This document shows positions 54,410 to 64,000 of a DNA stretch of 64,000 bases, one piece after another (position 1 is the stretch's first letter; every line of letters starts with the position of its first letter). The notes below the pieces were generated by a model that was not told the DNA's origin, did not search any database, and saw nothing but the letters and a program-made list of their open reading frames with translations. Origin of the DNA: Eublepharis macularius (Eukaryota; Chordata; Lepidosauria; Squamata; Eublepharidae); NCBI RefSeq assembly GCF_028583425.1, contig NC_072805.1, positions 18,176,001-18,240,000 of the forward strand, given 5' to 3'. The position numbers were made by a program, and so were the translations under genes.

Positions 54410-55010
54410 GTGTATACTATTTATTCCCCAGTATTTCAAGGAATTGTGTTGGTTGGAAGGTCTTAGAACTGACCTGAAACAACTACAACTGCATTGGTTG
54501 CCAGTGGAGTACTGGATCAGATTCAAGGTTCTGGTATTGACCTATAAGGCCCTGTGCAGACTGGGACCAGTGTATCTACGGGACCGTCTCTCCCCATATA
54601 TTCCCCGGAGGACACTCCGATCAGGGGACAAACAGCTGTTGGTGGTCCCTGGCCCCAAGGAGGCCTGCCTAGCCTCGACTAGAGCCAGGGCCTTTTGTGT
54701 CCTGGCTCCCACCTGGTGGAACGCTCCGTCTGCTGAAATCAGGGCCCGGCAGGACCTACTATCTTTTTGCCAGGCCTGCAAGACAGAGTTGTTCCACTAG
54801 GCATATGGCTGAGGCTGGGCCTCCGCCGGCCTGGACAAAAGGGGTGTATAAATCTTAACCTACCCCGTGAAGGCTGCCCACCATACTGTTTTAAATGTGT
54901 TGTTTTTAATGAACATGAATGTTTAATTGTATTTTTAATATGTTGTTATCCGCCCTGAGCCCGCTCGCGGGGAGGGCGGAATACAAATTTGAAATTATTT
55001 TAAAAATACA
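54410..55010 (+). mobile_element. L2/CR1-like LINE 3' end
   Basis: One open frame reads LQLHWLPVEYWIRFKVLVLT, YKALCRLGPVYLRDRLSPYI, RTLRSGDKQLLVVPGPKEAC and ends in CKTELFH. This is the C-terminal end of an L2/CR1-like reverse-transcriptase protein. The 3'UTR ends with a hairpin-like gagcccgctcgcggggaggg and an AT-rich tail. It is 5'-truncated but fairly young, since about 100 codons remain open. Confidence 0.8.
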
Positions 55011-56639
55011 ATGGAATAGGTCTCTTACTCTTGAGAAAAAGCACTTTACCAATCTGGGGCCAAATAAGTTCAAATTATATGATGGTTCGGGGAAAAAAAA
55101 CATCAATGAGATTTGACAAAGAACTTGAAACCGTGTACAAAATATGAGACTGGATAATGGATTATTATTTTCCAAACTGGGATACAACTATACAGGAGTC
55201 ATGTTTGGCACGGGACTTGCCCACTAATTCCCACATGGTCTCACACCCAACAGCTTATTCATGTACCTTTCCCTTCAACAAACCTTCATAAAGGTAAGAA
55301 CACATGCCACCATTAAGTACTAACAGAACCTTATCCTTAACTGCTGCATCAACATATGAGTACCTTTGGTGTTAAATGGAAATGCACTTTACTGGGCTAC
55401 CTTAGGACCTTGCACACTGAGTGTTTTACTCTATTCTCCTCCCTCTCACCTCATCACTTATAGTGCAATCCTAAACAGAGATACCCCAGTCCAGGCTTCA
55501 ACTGGAGTAACTCTGCTTAGGACTGAGTTGTTGGCTGGTATCTCAGTATAATCTCACTGGTCTCCTAATGAATCCCTTAAACTTAGTCAAATTGGAGGGG
55601 GTGTAGACATATGGAACAGCACAGAGCAACCAATTATCTTTATAACAGAATACTTGGAGTATGAAGCGACAGGTGTGAAGGTAGAGAATTTTCACATTTC
55701 ATACCCCTTTGTTATCACTAACATAAAATGATTAAAGAACCATAAAATCAAAACCATAAACTACTTCTTAAATCATGCACATTACTTCCGATTAAACTTC
55801 ACTTCGCTGAAACAAAGTAAACGAATAATAAATTACAGAAAAGAAAACCTAAAAATAAACATGAATAAGATTTTTAAGCTAATAAAGTTGGAACCATAAA
55901 ATAAGGCACACACGTTCCCTGTACAGCCCCAATAACTGGTGACATGTCGGTCTTCAAATACATTTTTTTAAAGACCTGCCATTTTCACCTCATAGCTTGG
56001 AGAGGAACTACACAGCAAACTTATACTCCCAAATGCATACATGCAGCAATAACAAAAGTGAAAGGAGACATTTGTAAGAAAGAATCCAAAGGTGTGCAAA
56101 GTTTCCTTAACTCTTCCTGCACCCCTGCGTTGCTAACAAACGCTCCTCCAGCTCCCCCAACCATGTTTTCTCTGTAATCAAACTTATTTTCAGACTGTGA
56201 ATCTGGGGGAAAACCTGGGATAAAAGCAGCCTGGGATCTTTGCAAGAAAAATAAACAGAATTAGGAAGAGTTAGCCACCCCATGAGGGAGCCCATCTATC
56301 CTCCCTGCAAATTCTCCATTACAGGGAAAGCACAGCTGGAAATAGAGAAACACGTAACACGAGCCTTTCCCTTATTTATAACTGTCCTACTATAAGGAAG
56401 AAGTTTCTATTTAAAAATTAAAATATTCAGTAATGCCACCACTATAATTTTCTTGACCTCAAAGACTGAAGTGTTCCCCTTTGGCTTGGACCAAACTCAA
56501 GAATGTCAGAATGTTCTATTTTCACTATGAATCTTTTATGATGATCGTGTTTGTTGAATTCAGAAACTTCACAGGAGAGCATTCACTAATATGCTTATTA
56601 TGAGCAAGGCACAGCGGTAACAACTTGACAGCAGCAACT

Positions 56640-56805
56640 AGCAAGAGGAAAACTGAGCGACTGTTTTATATAGCTTTTATTGAACTGACTGAGTTTTTAA
56701 AATTTATACTACCTTGTTTTTATTGAATTTATTACCTTTTGTAATCCACTCTGAGACCGCTTGCGGGGAGAGCAGAATATAAATTGAATAAAATATATAA
56801 AAATA
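56640..56805 (+). mobile_element. LINE 3' tail fragment
   Basis: taatccactctgagaccgct and tgcggggagagcagaatata resemble the terminus at 54950-54985, and aaataaa-type DNA follows. Confidence 0.6.
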
Positions 56806-57439
56806 AATGCATTTCGATCCACAATCAGTCCCACAGGAATCCTTTCCACAGAACTGAAAATACACTTTTCAAGAAACATGCAGGAGCAGAATGCCAGAAT
56901 ACTGATGGCTCCTTGCTCAGCAACCTTTTCCAGATTCCAATATAAGACCCTTCCCAAGTGAATTCCCAATTCCAACACAACACTTCCCACGTGAATTCCA
57001 CCAATAGAATAATTTTTAAAATAGTCCAAAAAAAGTTATACCAAAAGAGACTCCTAAAAATGCATTATGTTTATACAGCTGTTGCATCTTTATGAAGCGT
57101 GCATTCTCTCTCTCATCTCTGCCCTCCATCCCTTTAGCGTGGCCAACAGGGAACTTGACATTTCTTCCTAGTCTTGACATCAAATTGTATGAATAGTGAA
57201 AAAAAACATCGCTATATCATTTTTCTCCTGCAAATGAACTTAAAATCCTTTAGCTATATTTATTCTAAACAACTGCCACTCTGAAGGAGTTCAAAGAATG
57301 CATTTTTTGAGAAAGTATGAAAATGCTATAATGACCCTCCAAACCATAGCTTGGAAGACTGGGGACTTGGCAAAGGCTCATATGTTATCCCTTGCCCTAT
57401 CATGTGCCATTTCCTTCTTTCTTACAATTAAGTAAGGCC

Positions 57440-58640
57440 CCTTAAGCCTTAATATTCTGCCACTGGATGCCAGATCAGTAAATGGAAAAATTGTGGTCAT
57501 TCAGGATTTGATCCTAGAGGGGCAGGCTTATCTGGCATGTATTACAGAGACCTGACCAGATAAGGCAGGGGTGAAAATCTGATCCAGATGTGCCCTCCAA
57601 GTTTCTCTATACAGCAGCAGGCTAGGCCAGGGGAACAGGGAGGTGGAGTTGGGGTGGTCTATTGATATTACATACATCTATTGAGATCCCTCGTCCAACA
57701 ACCTGCTGAGTTTGTGTTCCTGAACGTGGGTGACTAGGACAGGGTAGGGATTCTGCTAGCGTACCATCCACTCCATTGCCCAGCCATCTCTTTCCCTGAA
57801 CTAGCCGAGCTGGTCTTGGGTGTGTTGCTGGACACCCCAAGACTGGTAGTTCTGGGCGATTTCAACATCTGTACTGAGGCCAGGCTGTTAGGATTTCATG
57901 GCCTCCATGACAGTTATGAGTTTATCCCAAGTAATTGCTAACCCCACACATTTAGCAGGGCACACACTGCATCTGGTCTATTATACTTCTGGGGAGCTGG
58001 AGGTGGGAAGTGTTAAAACTTATTTCATTGCCACAGACAGATTATTACCTGATAAAGCTTAGATTTGCTCCCTTTTTTCTCTGCAGGGGTGGTGGACCCA
58101 TTAAGATGGTCCACCCCGGACGCCTGTTGGATCCCGATAGGTTCTGGTCGGTGCTTGGGAATTTCCTCACCTTGTCTGCTGCTGCCAAGGACCTGACCGC
58201 TCTCTGGAACAGGGAGATGGCCCAGGCTCTTGACACAATTGCCCCTAAGTGACCTCTCCCCCCAACAAGAGCCAAGCAGACTCCCTGGTTTACTGGGGAA
58301 TTGATGACAATGAAATGGGAAAGAGGACAGAGCACTGCTGGCAGAAAACTCAGAGTGAGGCTAATCAAACAGCACAGAGCCCATATCAGAGCCTATTCTG
58401 TGGCAACGTTGGCAGCAAAAAGGCAGTATTTCTCTGCCACCATTGCATCTGCTCGTAATCATCCAGCTGAGCTGTTCTGTGTGGTTCAGGGGGGTTTGCA
58501 TTATATCCCCAGAGAAATGGATGCTGCCCACGCATCAGCCCACACATTTTGCTGACAAAATCACCCAGATTTGCTCTGAATTAGTTGCTGACATGGATGC
58601 ATGTCTGGATGATGTACTTCTGGCACAGAGACTCCACTCG
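57440..58640 (+). mobile_element. L2/CR1-like LINE ORF2 5' part, decayed
   Basis: Broken + strand frames show endonuclease text (LVVLGDFNICTE near 57845-57880), then DRFWSVLGNFLTL and AQALDTIAPK (58110-58250) and an IRAYSVATLAAKRQYFSAT-like segment (58385-58440). Their order matches the endonuclease-to-RT linker of L2/CR1-like LINEs. Several frameshifts and stops. Confidence 0.75.
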
Positions 58641-59570
58641 TTGTCTTAGTTGATGACCCTTACTGAGAACTGGGTGGGCTCCTTTTTAGCCGGTCTCCTC
58701 TTGAGTGGAGAATGCAGCCCCCTCCTCCCGACTGTCTTGTCAATTCACCCAACAGGCATGCCATTGCCCATACCATGGGATGTTTTAGGTCAGGTTTCAG
58801 CATATGGATTGCTGTTAAACATTGCTACCTCTTGTACCTTTGGGTAGCTTCAGACGGGGTTCCCAGACAGGTTACTTGGGACAGGTTCCCACTGGTTCCG
58901 CCTTGGCTTGGTGTGGATCCTCTTGTCCCTTAAACCTGGCTCCCTGTACTGAACACCACAGTGTGACTCCCTCACATCTCCATGCCTTCCAGCACCCCAG
59001 CGTCAACTGTCTCCCCGGTAAGCCCATAGTTCTGTCTGCAATCTCCCTATGGGCCTTCGGATGAGCTGCCTACACCCTATGCCCTTCAAAAACCTTGCCT
59101 AGTTGGTGCAGGACTCTCCTGCTGGACATCTCCTTTCTGGGCCCTTGGAGGCTCCTGCAAGAACACCTCCTCCCCAGGCCAATACGGTGCCATGTCAGGT
59201 TCTTCTGTGCCTGTCCTCTCTTGCCGTTAGCTGCCCATGGCCTCCTCCAGCCTCTGCAGCTGCTCCTATTCGTCTCCACCCAGCAGCCCATCTCCAGCAG
59301 CCTTTGACAGTCCTGGCAGTCAGGTCAGGCTCCCGCCCTGTTAGCAGCAGCATGCTACTTCCGGAACAGTCACGTTTACTTCTGATTGGCCTTGCTGCCA
59401 TAGGGGACTAGCACCCACCCAATCACTCAAAGGTTACTCAATGTGCGCATCATGGTCAATTAGGGCCAGAGAATATCAAGAAACGATGGCAGGAATCTGC
59501 ACACACGAAAGAGAGGAGGAAGCGCCACCAGCCAGTATGCTCCCATACCTCCATGGTTGAGCCAGGCCAA
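58641..59570. other. Unassigned GC-richer intronic DNA
   Basis: It may continue the decayed LINE, but I see no diagnostic motif. Open frames here are Pro/Leu-rich and lack homology that I recognise. Confidence 0.3.
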
Positions 59571-60475
59571 AAATCTTTTTAAGCTCTAATCTTTAATGCA
59601 GAACTGAAAACTAAGAAAGCTCTTAAGCTATGGTGAGCAAAAGATAACTTAATTCTGAGCCATACGACTCCAAATAAGTAATTAATACAACTAATGACAA
59701 GCTGGATAAAATACTGCTTAGCTGAAATTCCTGGTATGTACCTGCAAACTTTTTAAAATGAAATTTTAAGGCAAATAACAGAACTTTGAGTGCGTTTGGG
59801 GGACATGTTGATCTGTGATGCTCCCACGACTGAGGTTCCTCTCTCATGTTGCAACTACAGTAAAATGAGACGCCTCGAGACCTGTGAGGGGGAGCCTACG
59901 CGGATCCTTCTCCATGCCATTGCTCAGATTCTAGAAGGGGGAATATTAGTGGAGAAAAAAGCGGCAGAGTGTGTTGCTTCCCGTGTGTTGCTCAGGGCTC
60001 CTTCCAGGCTATGAGTCCATGCTCCTTTTTAAATGTGATACAAGAGCAACAAGCAGTGTTGAGAGTAGTGCGGTGTGCCAAGAGAAGACAAGAATATTCC
60101 AGCAGTCGAATCAAATGCAGAAGACAACAAGCTCACAACCCAAGCAACAAGCAGCTGTGACAGTTTGTTCATTTTTACTTTCTTTATTTAAGCACTTATC
60201 TCCCAGCTTTCCCCATAGTTCAAGGCAGCTTACAAAAAGAATTAAAAATTTACCAATTAGAACCAAGATAAAATACACCCCCCTCTCAAAAGATGTCTGC
60301 CCTTTGACAGCAGACTGAAAGTGAACGGCAAGGGAGAAAGAAGTCAAATATAACGCACACTCTGCAGCTCAGTCAACAGGGTTTATAATAAATACTTTAT
60401 CCATCCAAAGGCAGCTGTGCCTGGACGTATGAGTTTGAGGGTGTGATGGAAATAAGAGGCAGTAATATTCAGAAC

Positions 60476-60655
60476 AGGTGGTAGAAAGGCATGGTATAGC
60501 CTGATCTTGGAAGCTAAGCAGGATGGGAGACCACCAAGGAAGACTGGAGTTACTCTGCAGAGGAAGACATGGCAAACCACCTCTGCTTCTCACTTGCCTT
60601 GAAAGACCCTTACTAGGGTCGCCATAATGGCATACACAGGCATACATAATAGTCA
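60476..60655 (+). mobile_element. 5S-rRNA-derived SINE
   Basis: cctgatcttggaagctaagc, aggatgggagaccaccaagg, ggcaaaccacctctgcttct and cttgccttgaaagaccctta. Shorter and more diverged than 8965-9165, with part of the 5S box missing. Confidence 0.8.
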
Positions 60656-60669
60656 GAACTGGAGAGAAG

Positions 60670-60920
60670 AGAAAGGTCCAGAGGAGAAAAGTGTAACTGG
60701 GTGTCATCAGCATATAGGCAATACTGAAAATCATGGGATTCAATAAGGTCACCTGCATATAGCAGGGGACCAAGAACAAAACCCTGAGGAACTTCAGAGA
60801 AGGGGAAAAAAACCCTCTAAATTTGTTCCAGGTGAAATCCAGAGCAAGTGCCCTGATGGGTAGAATCACACTGGCAAGAGCGGTCCACAGTGTCCAATTT
60901 TCTATTCTGTACCCATACAT
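60670..60920 (-). mobile_element. LINE reverse-transcriptase fragment (L2/CR1-like)
   Basis: Minus-strand frames give a [22 protein letters not shown] segment and [11 protein letters not shown], the RT catalytic YADD. It is a short internal fragment, frame-broken. Confidence 0.75.
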
Positions 60921-63739
60921 TTATTGTATGTTTCCTTGGACCGGTTCTTTAGAAGAGTTTTTTTTTTAAAAAAGGTTATAATTGCTTTTTTCATAAATCT
61001 GGAGTTTCAAGAGACAGTTCTGCTCTCCTTCTAGGCTATAAATACTGCCAACTAAGCGGAAGAGTTCAGTGGTGAGTTACGTGGTTCTCCCCAAAAAGTC
61101 ACCCAGACAAAAAATACGGACCTCCGCTAAAAATGACAAACAGCAGCTGCGCTGCCGGTTACCCTTCTCTAAAAACCAACACGGTCATCCGCTAATAAAC
61201 TGCAGCATAAACCACCCCATGAATATTAAGTTATATTAGACTACTGACATTAATGCCACCCTGGTGAATATACAACCCCATGTCCTTTACACAGAGATAG
61301 TAAATTAAACTGGTAGTTGAGATATGAAGAGCTAGATGTATAGTATTACAAAAAAGGGGAAGACTTTAAAGCATATTTATATTTACTACCAGCATCTGCT
61401 GCAGTCAAATATAAACATGCCCATATGTGAGAGAATAAACTTTCATTTTGTAAACATAACCAGACCACTCTTCATGCTATGAGTAACACAGAATGTTATA
61501 AATAATGAAAAAGTTACAGCACGCTGTCACTACTGACCTCCAAAAACCCTCCGCTAGTAACTGTATACTGTGACACACAACCCACTGCTTTGTGGAGGAA
61601 ACTCTGCCAAGCTGTTTGTGTGTTTCTGTATCGTTTCCATAGCAAAGGTCAGTGAATGCGTAAGTTAAACTAAAGCTGGAAGGCTAAAGACAGAAGGTCA
61701 CCACAGGATAAGCTACAACAGCTTCCCTTTGAGAAACTTCCAATTGTATTAATATATTGGGGGGGGGGGTTTTGAGGAATAACTGTGCCTTTATGGAGAC
61801 GTAAGGGATGCATAAAAAACTGAGTTTAAGAAAATCACTACCCAGCATTTTAAGCCTGTAAAAAACGTCTAGAACTATGACAGACATTTACAAGCAAGGA
61901 TGTGGAGATTGTTACAAAGTTACACTTGGAGCCATATTGTTAGTATTGATAACTGAAGACTAGACATTTTAGGAGTAGTTGGATTTTACCATCTTCAACA
62001 TTACGTTAATTCCCCCCAGGTCTACAAGTTACCTTTTATGCAGACCTTTATTTCATAAACTAGCTCGTTCCCCAAATATCAACTTCCAGGCCTGATTGTT
62101 CAACTGTGCCACTTTTGATCTGTTATCTGATGAACTAAATTAAGAACTTGTGGTCTGAATCAGAAATATAATCGTTCTTTTCATTTACTTTTTATAAGGG
62201 GCCTCTCGCTGCCATCTTTATTCCTGTGCTGTCCTTCATTTGCAGTAAGCATAAATATCAAGGCAGGAGTATACAGACAAAGAGGCAACCACTTTGATAG
62301 AAAGGGCAGGCCACTCGTAAGCAGAGTTTACAAAACAAATAATCTGTTGGTTGGGACAAGTCCAGGAAGCCTCCTTGCTACCAACTTTAGCCAATGCCCA
62401 GCAGCGTCCCCAATTACAACTCTACTCCTGAGTGCTGTTGTACAAAAGTCAGTGCGTTCATTAAAGTAGTACTAATGTTTCTGAAAAGTGCAAGGAACAC
62501 TGTCCCTACAAGATTAGCTTACCTGGAGATCTAATCGTGATTAAGCACCCGAGCCTGCAGTGTCAACAGAACGGCACACAGCTGAGCAGCTCCCCAGTCA
62601 GCTGTAGGCTTATGATGCAATCTCCCTCATCTGTTCTCGGCAACTATTCAGAGAACACCCAATTTATTCTTCTTGCAAGCAAGTCCACACACCCCTACCC
62701 CCCCAGCAGAGGTTCCAGTGGAAATGGAGGTATACCACCCTTGCGATTCTCTCGTGGCTTTCGTTGAGAAACCAGAGGGTTAGAAGGCCTCAGAAGGCAA
62801 CTTTGTCCAGCTACATACAAAGAAGAATCACCCACCTGCCAACAGATAAATCCAAACAATCAAGATAAGCCTACCACTAGCAAAGAGCAGGTGCACTCCA
62901 GAAAGGCACCTGCAAAACCAAATGTACATTTCATCACAAAAACAGGCCAACTCTTAAGTATTTTAGCGAAACATAATATTCAGCATTTTTCAATTCTGAA
63001 AAATTTGTCAGATCTGCTTTAAGACAGAAAACACAAGCTCTATTAGAGGAACAACTTCTTTAAATTTAACCACTGAGAGACTGTCCTAGGACACAACAGT
63101 AGCCAATAAAAGGCAAATTAACATTCAACATTAGGCTCCAATATTAAAACCACAACATTTCCATCACAATCACCTTGTCAATTATCTTGCAAGCTCGTCA
63201 GCTATCAGGCCTGAGATTTTATAATTAAGTGCCAAATTCTAAACACTCACTGATGCTAACACGTCAGAAAACTGCCACTGCATGTATATGGTAGCCAAGG
63301 GTACAAATCATATACAGAATAGGAACAGTAGTAGACCCAACTGCACATGGAGAAAGAAAAGCAGAGCAAACAAGAAAAGCGAGAGATATCATGGATGGGC
63401 TGAGACGAATCTTAGCACAGGGAAACAGTTTTAGCACCTTAACTTGTCTTAGAAGAATACAAAATAGGATCCAAGAGACCACCAGCAAGAAAGAGAATAA
63501 CCAAAGTCAGAAATGACTAAGGCACAAACAACGACCTCAATAATCAATACAGATGGTTCGATTTTAATATGACATTAACAGAAAGGAAAGAGGCAAGGGG
63601 TCAACTTTTGCCATGTTTCATTTGAAACTGCACCAAAGGAAAGAAGGGAAGCAGTGGGGTGACAGTGATGTCTATAATGGTAAGCTAGTCCAGTGTGAGG
63701 AGCTGACTGGCCCATATGCGTCACTGAGTGAGCCAGGTA

Positions 63740-63790
63740 TACATCCGCCTTGGATCTCAGTGAGAAAGTCGGACTTTAAATAAGTAATAA
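63740..63790 (+). mobile_element. LINE 3' tail fragment
   Basis: ccgccttggatctcagtgag followed by aaagtcggactttaaataag, the same terminus as at 10145-10176 and 44505-44555. Confidence 0.6.
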
Positions 63791-64000
63791 AGGACAGGTG
63801 TCTTTCCTTCTATTTTGATCCACTTACAGCAGCAGACAACAGTATAGCCTGTTCCCAACATCCCTGCATGTTAGTTTAGGTGAGACTATGATCTGCCCAG
63901 GTGTGCTTCACGAGTGAGTCCGACAATGCATTAACTCTGCTTCCCCACCATCCACCTAATGTAATTGGGTAAATCTTCTGGACAGGAGGATGTATTGACT

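Larger units (their letters stand above)
51783..64000 (-). other. NFATC3 intron (5' part runs off the window)
   Basis: No Rel-homology exon encoding the DNA-contact loop was found between 51783 and 64000, so this intron is at least 12.2 kb. It holds the Penelope-like fold-back region, a SINE with a nested MITE, L2-like LINE pieces and a 5S-derived SINE, all listed separately. The stretches 59000-60475 and 60930-63735 look like unique AT-rich intron with no coding or structural signal I can name. Confidence 0.8.

Noticed and set aside
62520..62770. Possible minus-strand exon ending at a good donor (gtaagc after ccag) near 62522
   Set aside because: The translation does not resemble any NFATC3 segment (neither regulatory domain nor DNA-contact loop), so I do not call an exon.
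1..64000. CRISPR arrays, prokaryotic operons, phage or integrative elements
   Set aside because: No spaced direct-repeat arrays, no dense bacterial coding. The spliced vertebrate gene and retroelements exclude a prokaryotic origin.

Overview
This is a vertebrate nuclear window, most probably from a squamate reptile (a lizard, perhaps a gecko). The evidence is a split vertebrate gene plus a squamate-style repeat mix: several tRNA-derived SINEs, a 5S-rRNA-derived SINE, a BovB/RTE LINE, L2/CR1-like LINE remnants, a full-length L1, hAT and 3-bp-TSD MITEs, a Helitron and a Penelope-like sequence. The species call is inference.

The only host gene I can support is NFATC3 (calcineurin-regulated transcription factor NFATc3/NFAT4) on the minus strand. 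Seven consecutive coding exons are present, in order 51782-51583, 48975-48803, 46119-45979, 43001-42946, 42307-42181, 34595-33528 and 18973-18849. They cover the second half of the Rel-homology region, the whole C-terminal transactivation region and the stop codon. All junctions have GT/AG sites and the phases join exactly (1890 nt, 629 residues plus stop). The 5' exons (regulatory domain and first half of the DNA-binding domain) must lie beyond position 64000. A repeat-free 3'UTR of about 3.46 kb follows the stop and ends near 15386 after an AATAAA signal.

Layout: 1-15385 is intergenic, downstream of NFATC3, and packed with nested repeats. 15386-18973 is the last exon with its 3'UTR. 18974-33527 is a 14.5-kb intron with SINEs, hAT elements and an old L1 3' end. 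33528-34595 is the large transactivation exon, flanked by a ~170-bp direct repeat. 34596-42180 is an intron holding a full-length L1 with both ORFs open, in the same orientation as NFATC3. 42181-51782 holds five small exons separated by introns carrying a BovB remnant and other repeats. 51783-64000 is upstream intron with Penelope-like fold-back DNA and L2-like LINE remnants.

No RNA gene, CRISPR array, second host gene or novel protein system was found. The most unusual content is the apparently intact sense L1, the duplicated segment around the transactivation exon, and several nested insertions whose target sites can be rebuilt from the window itself.
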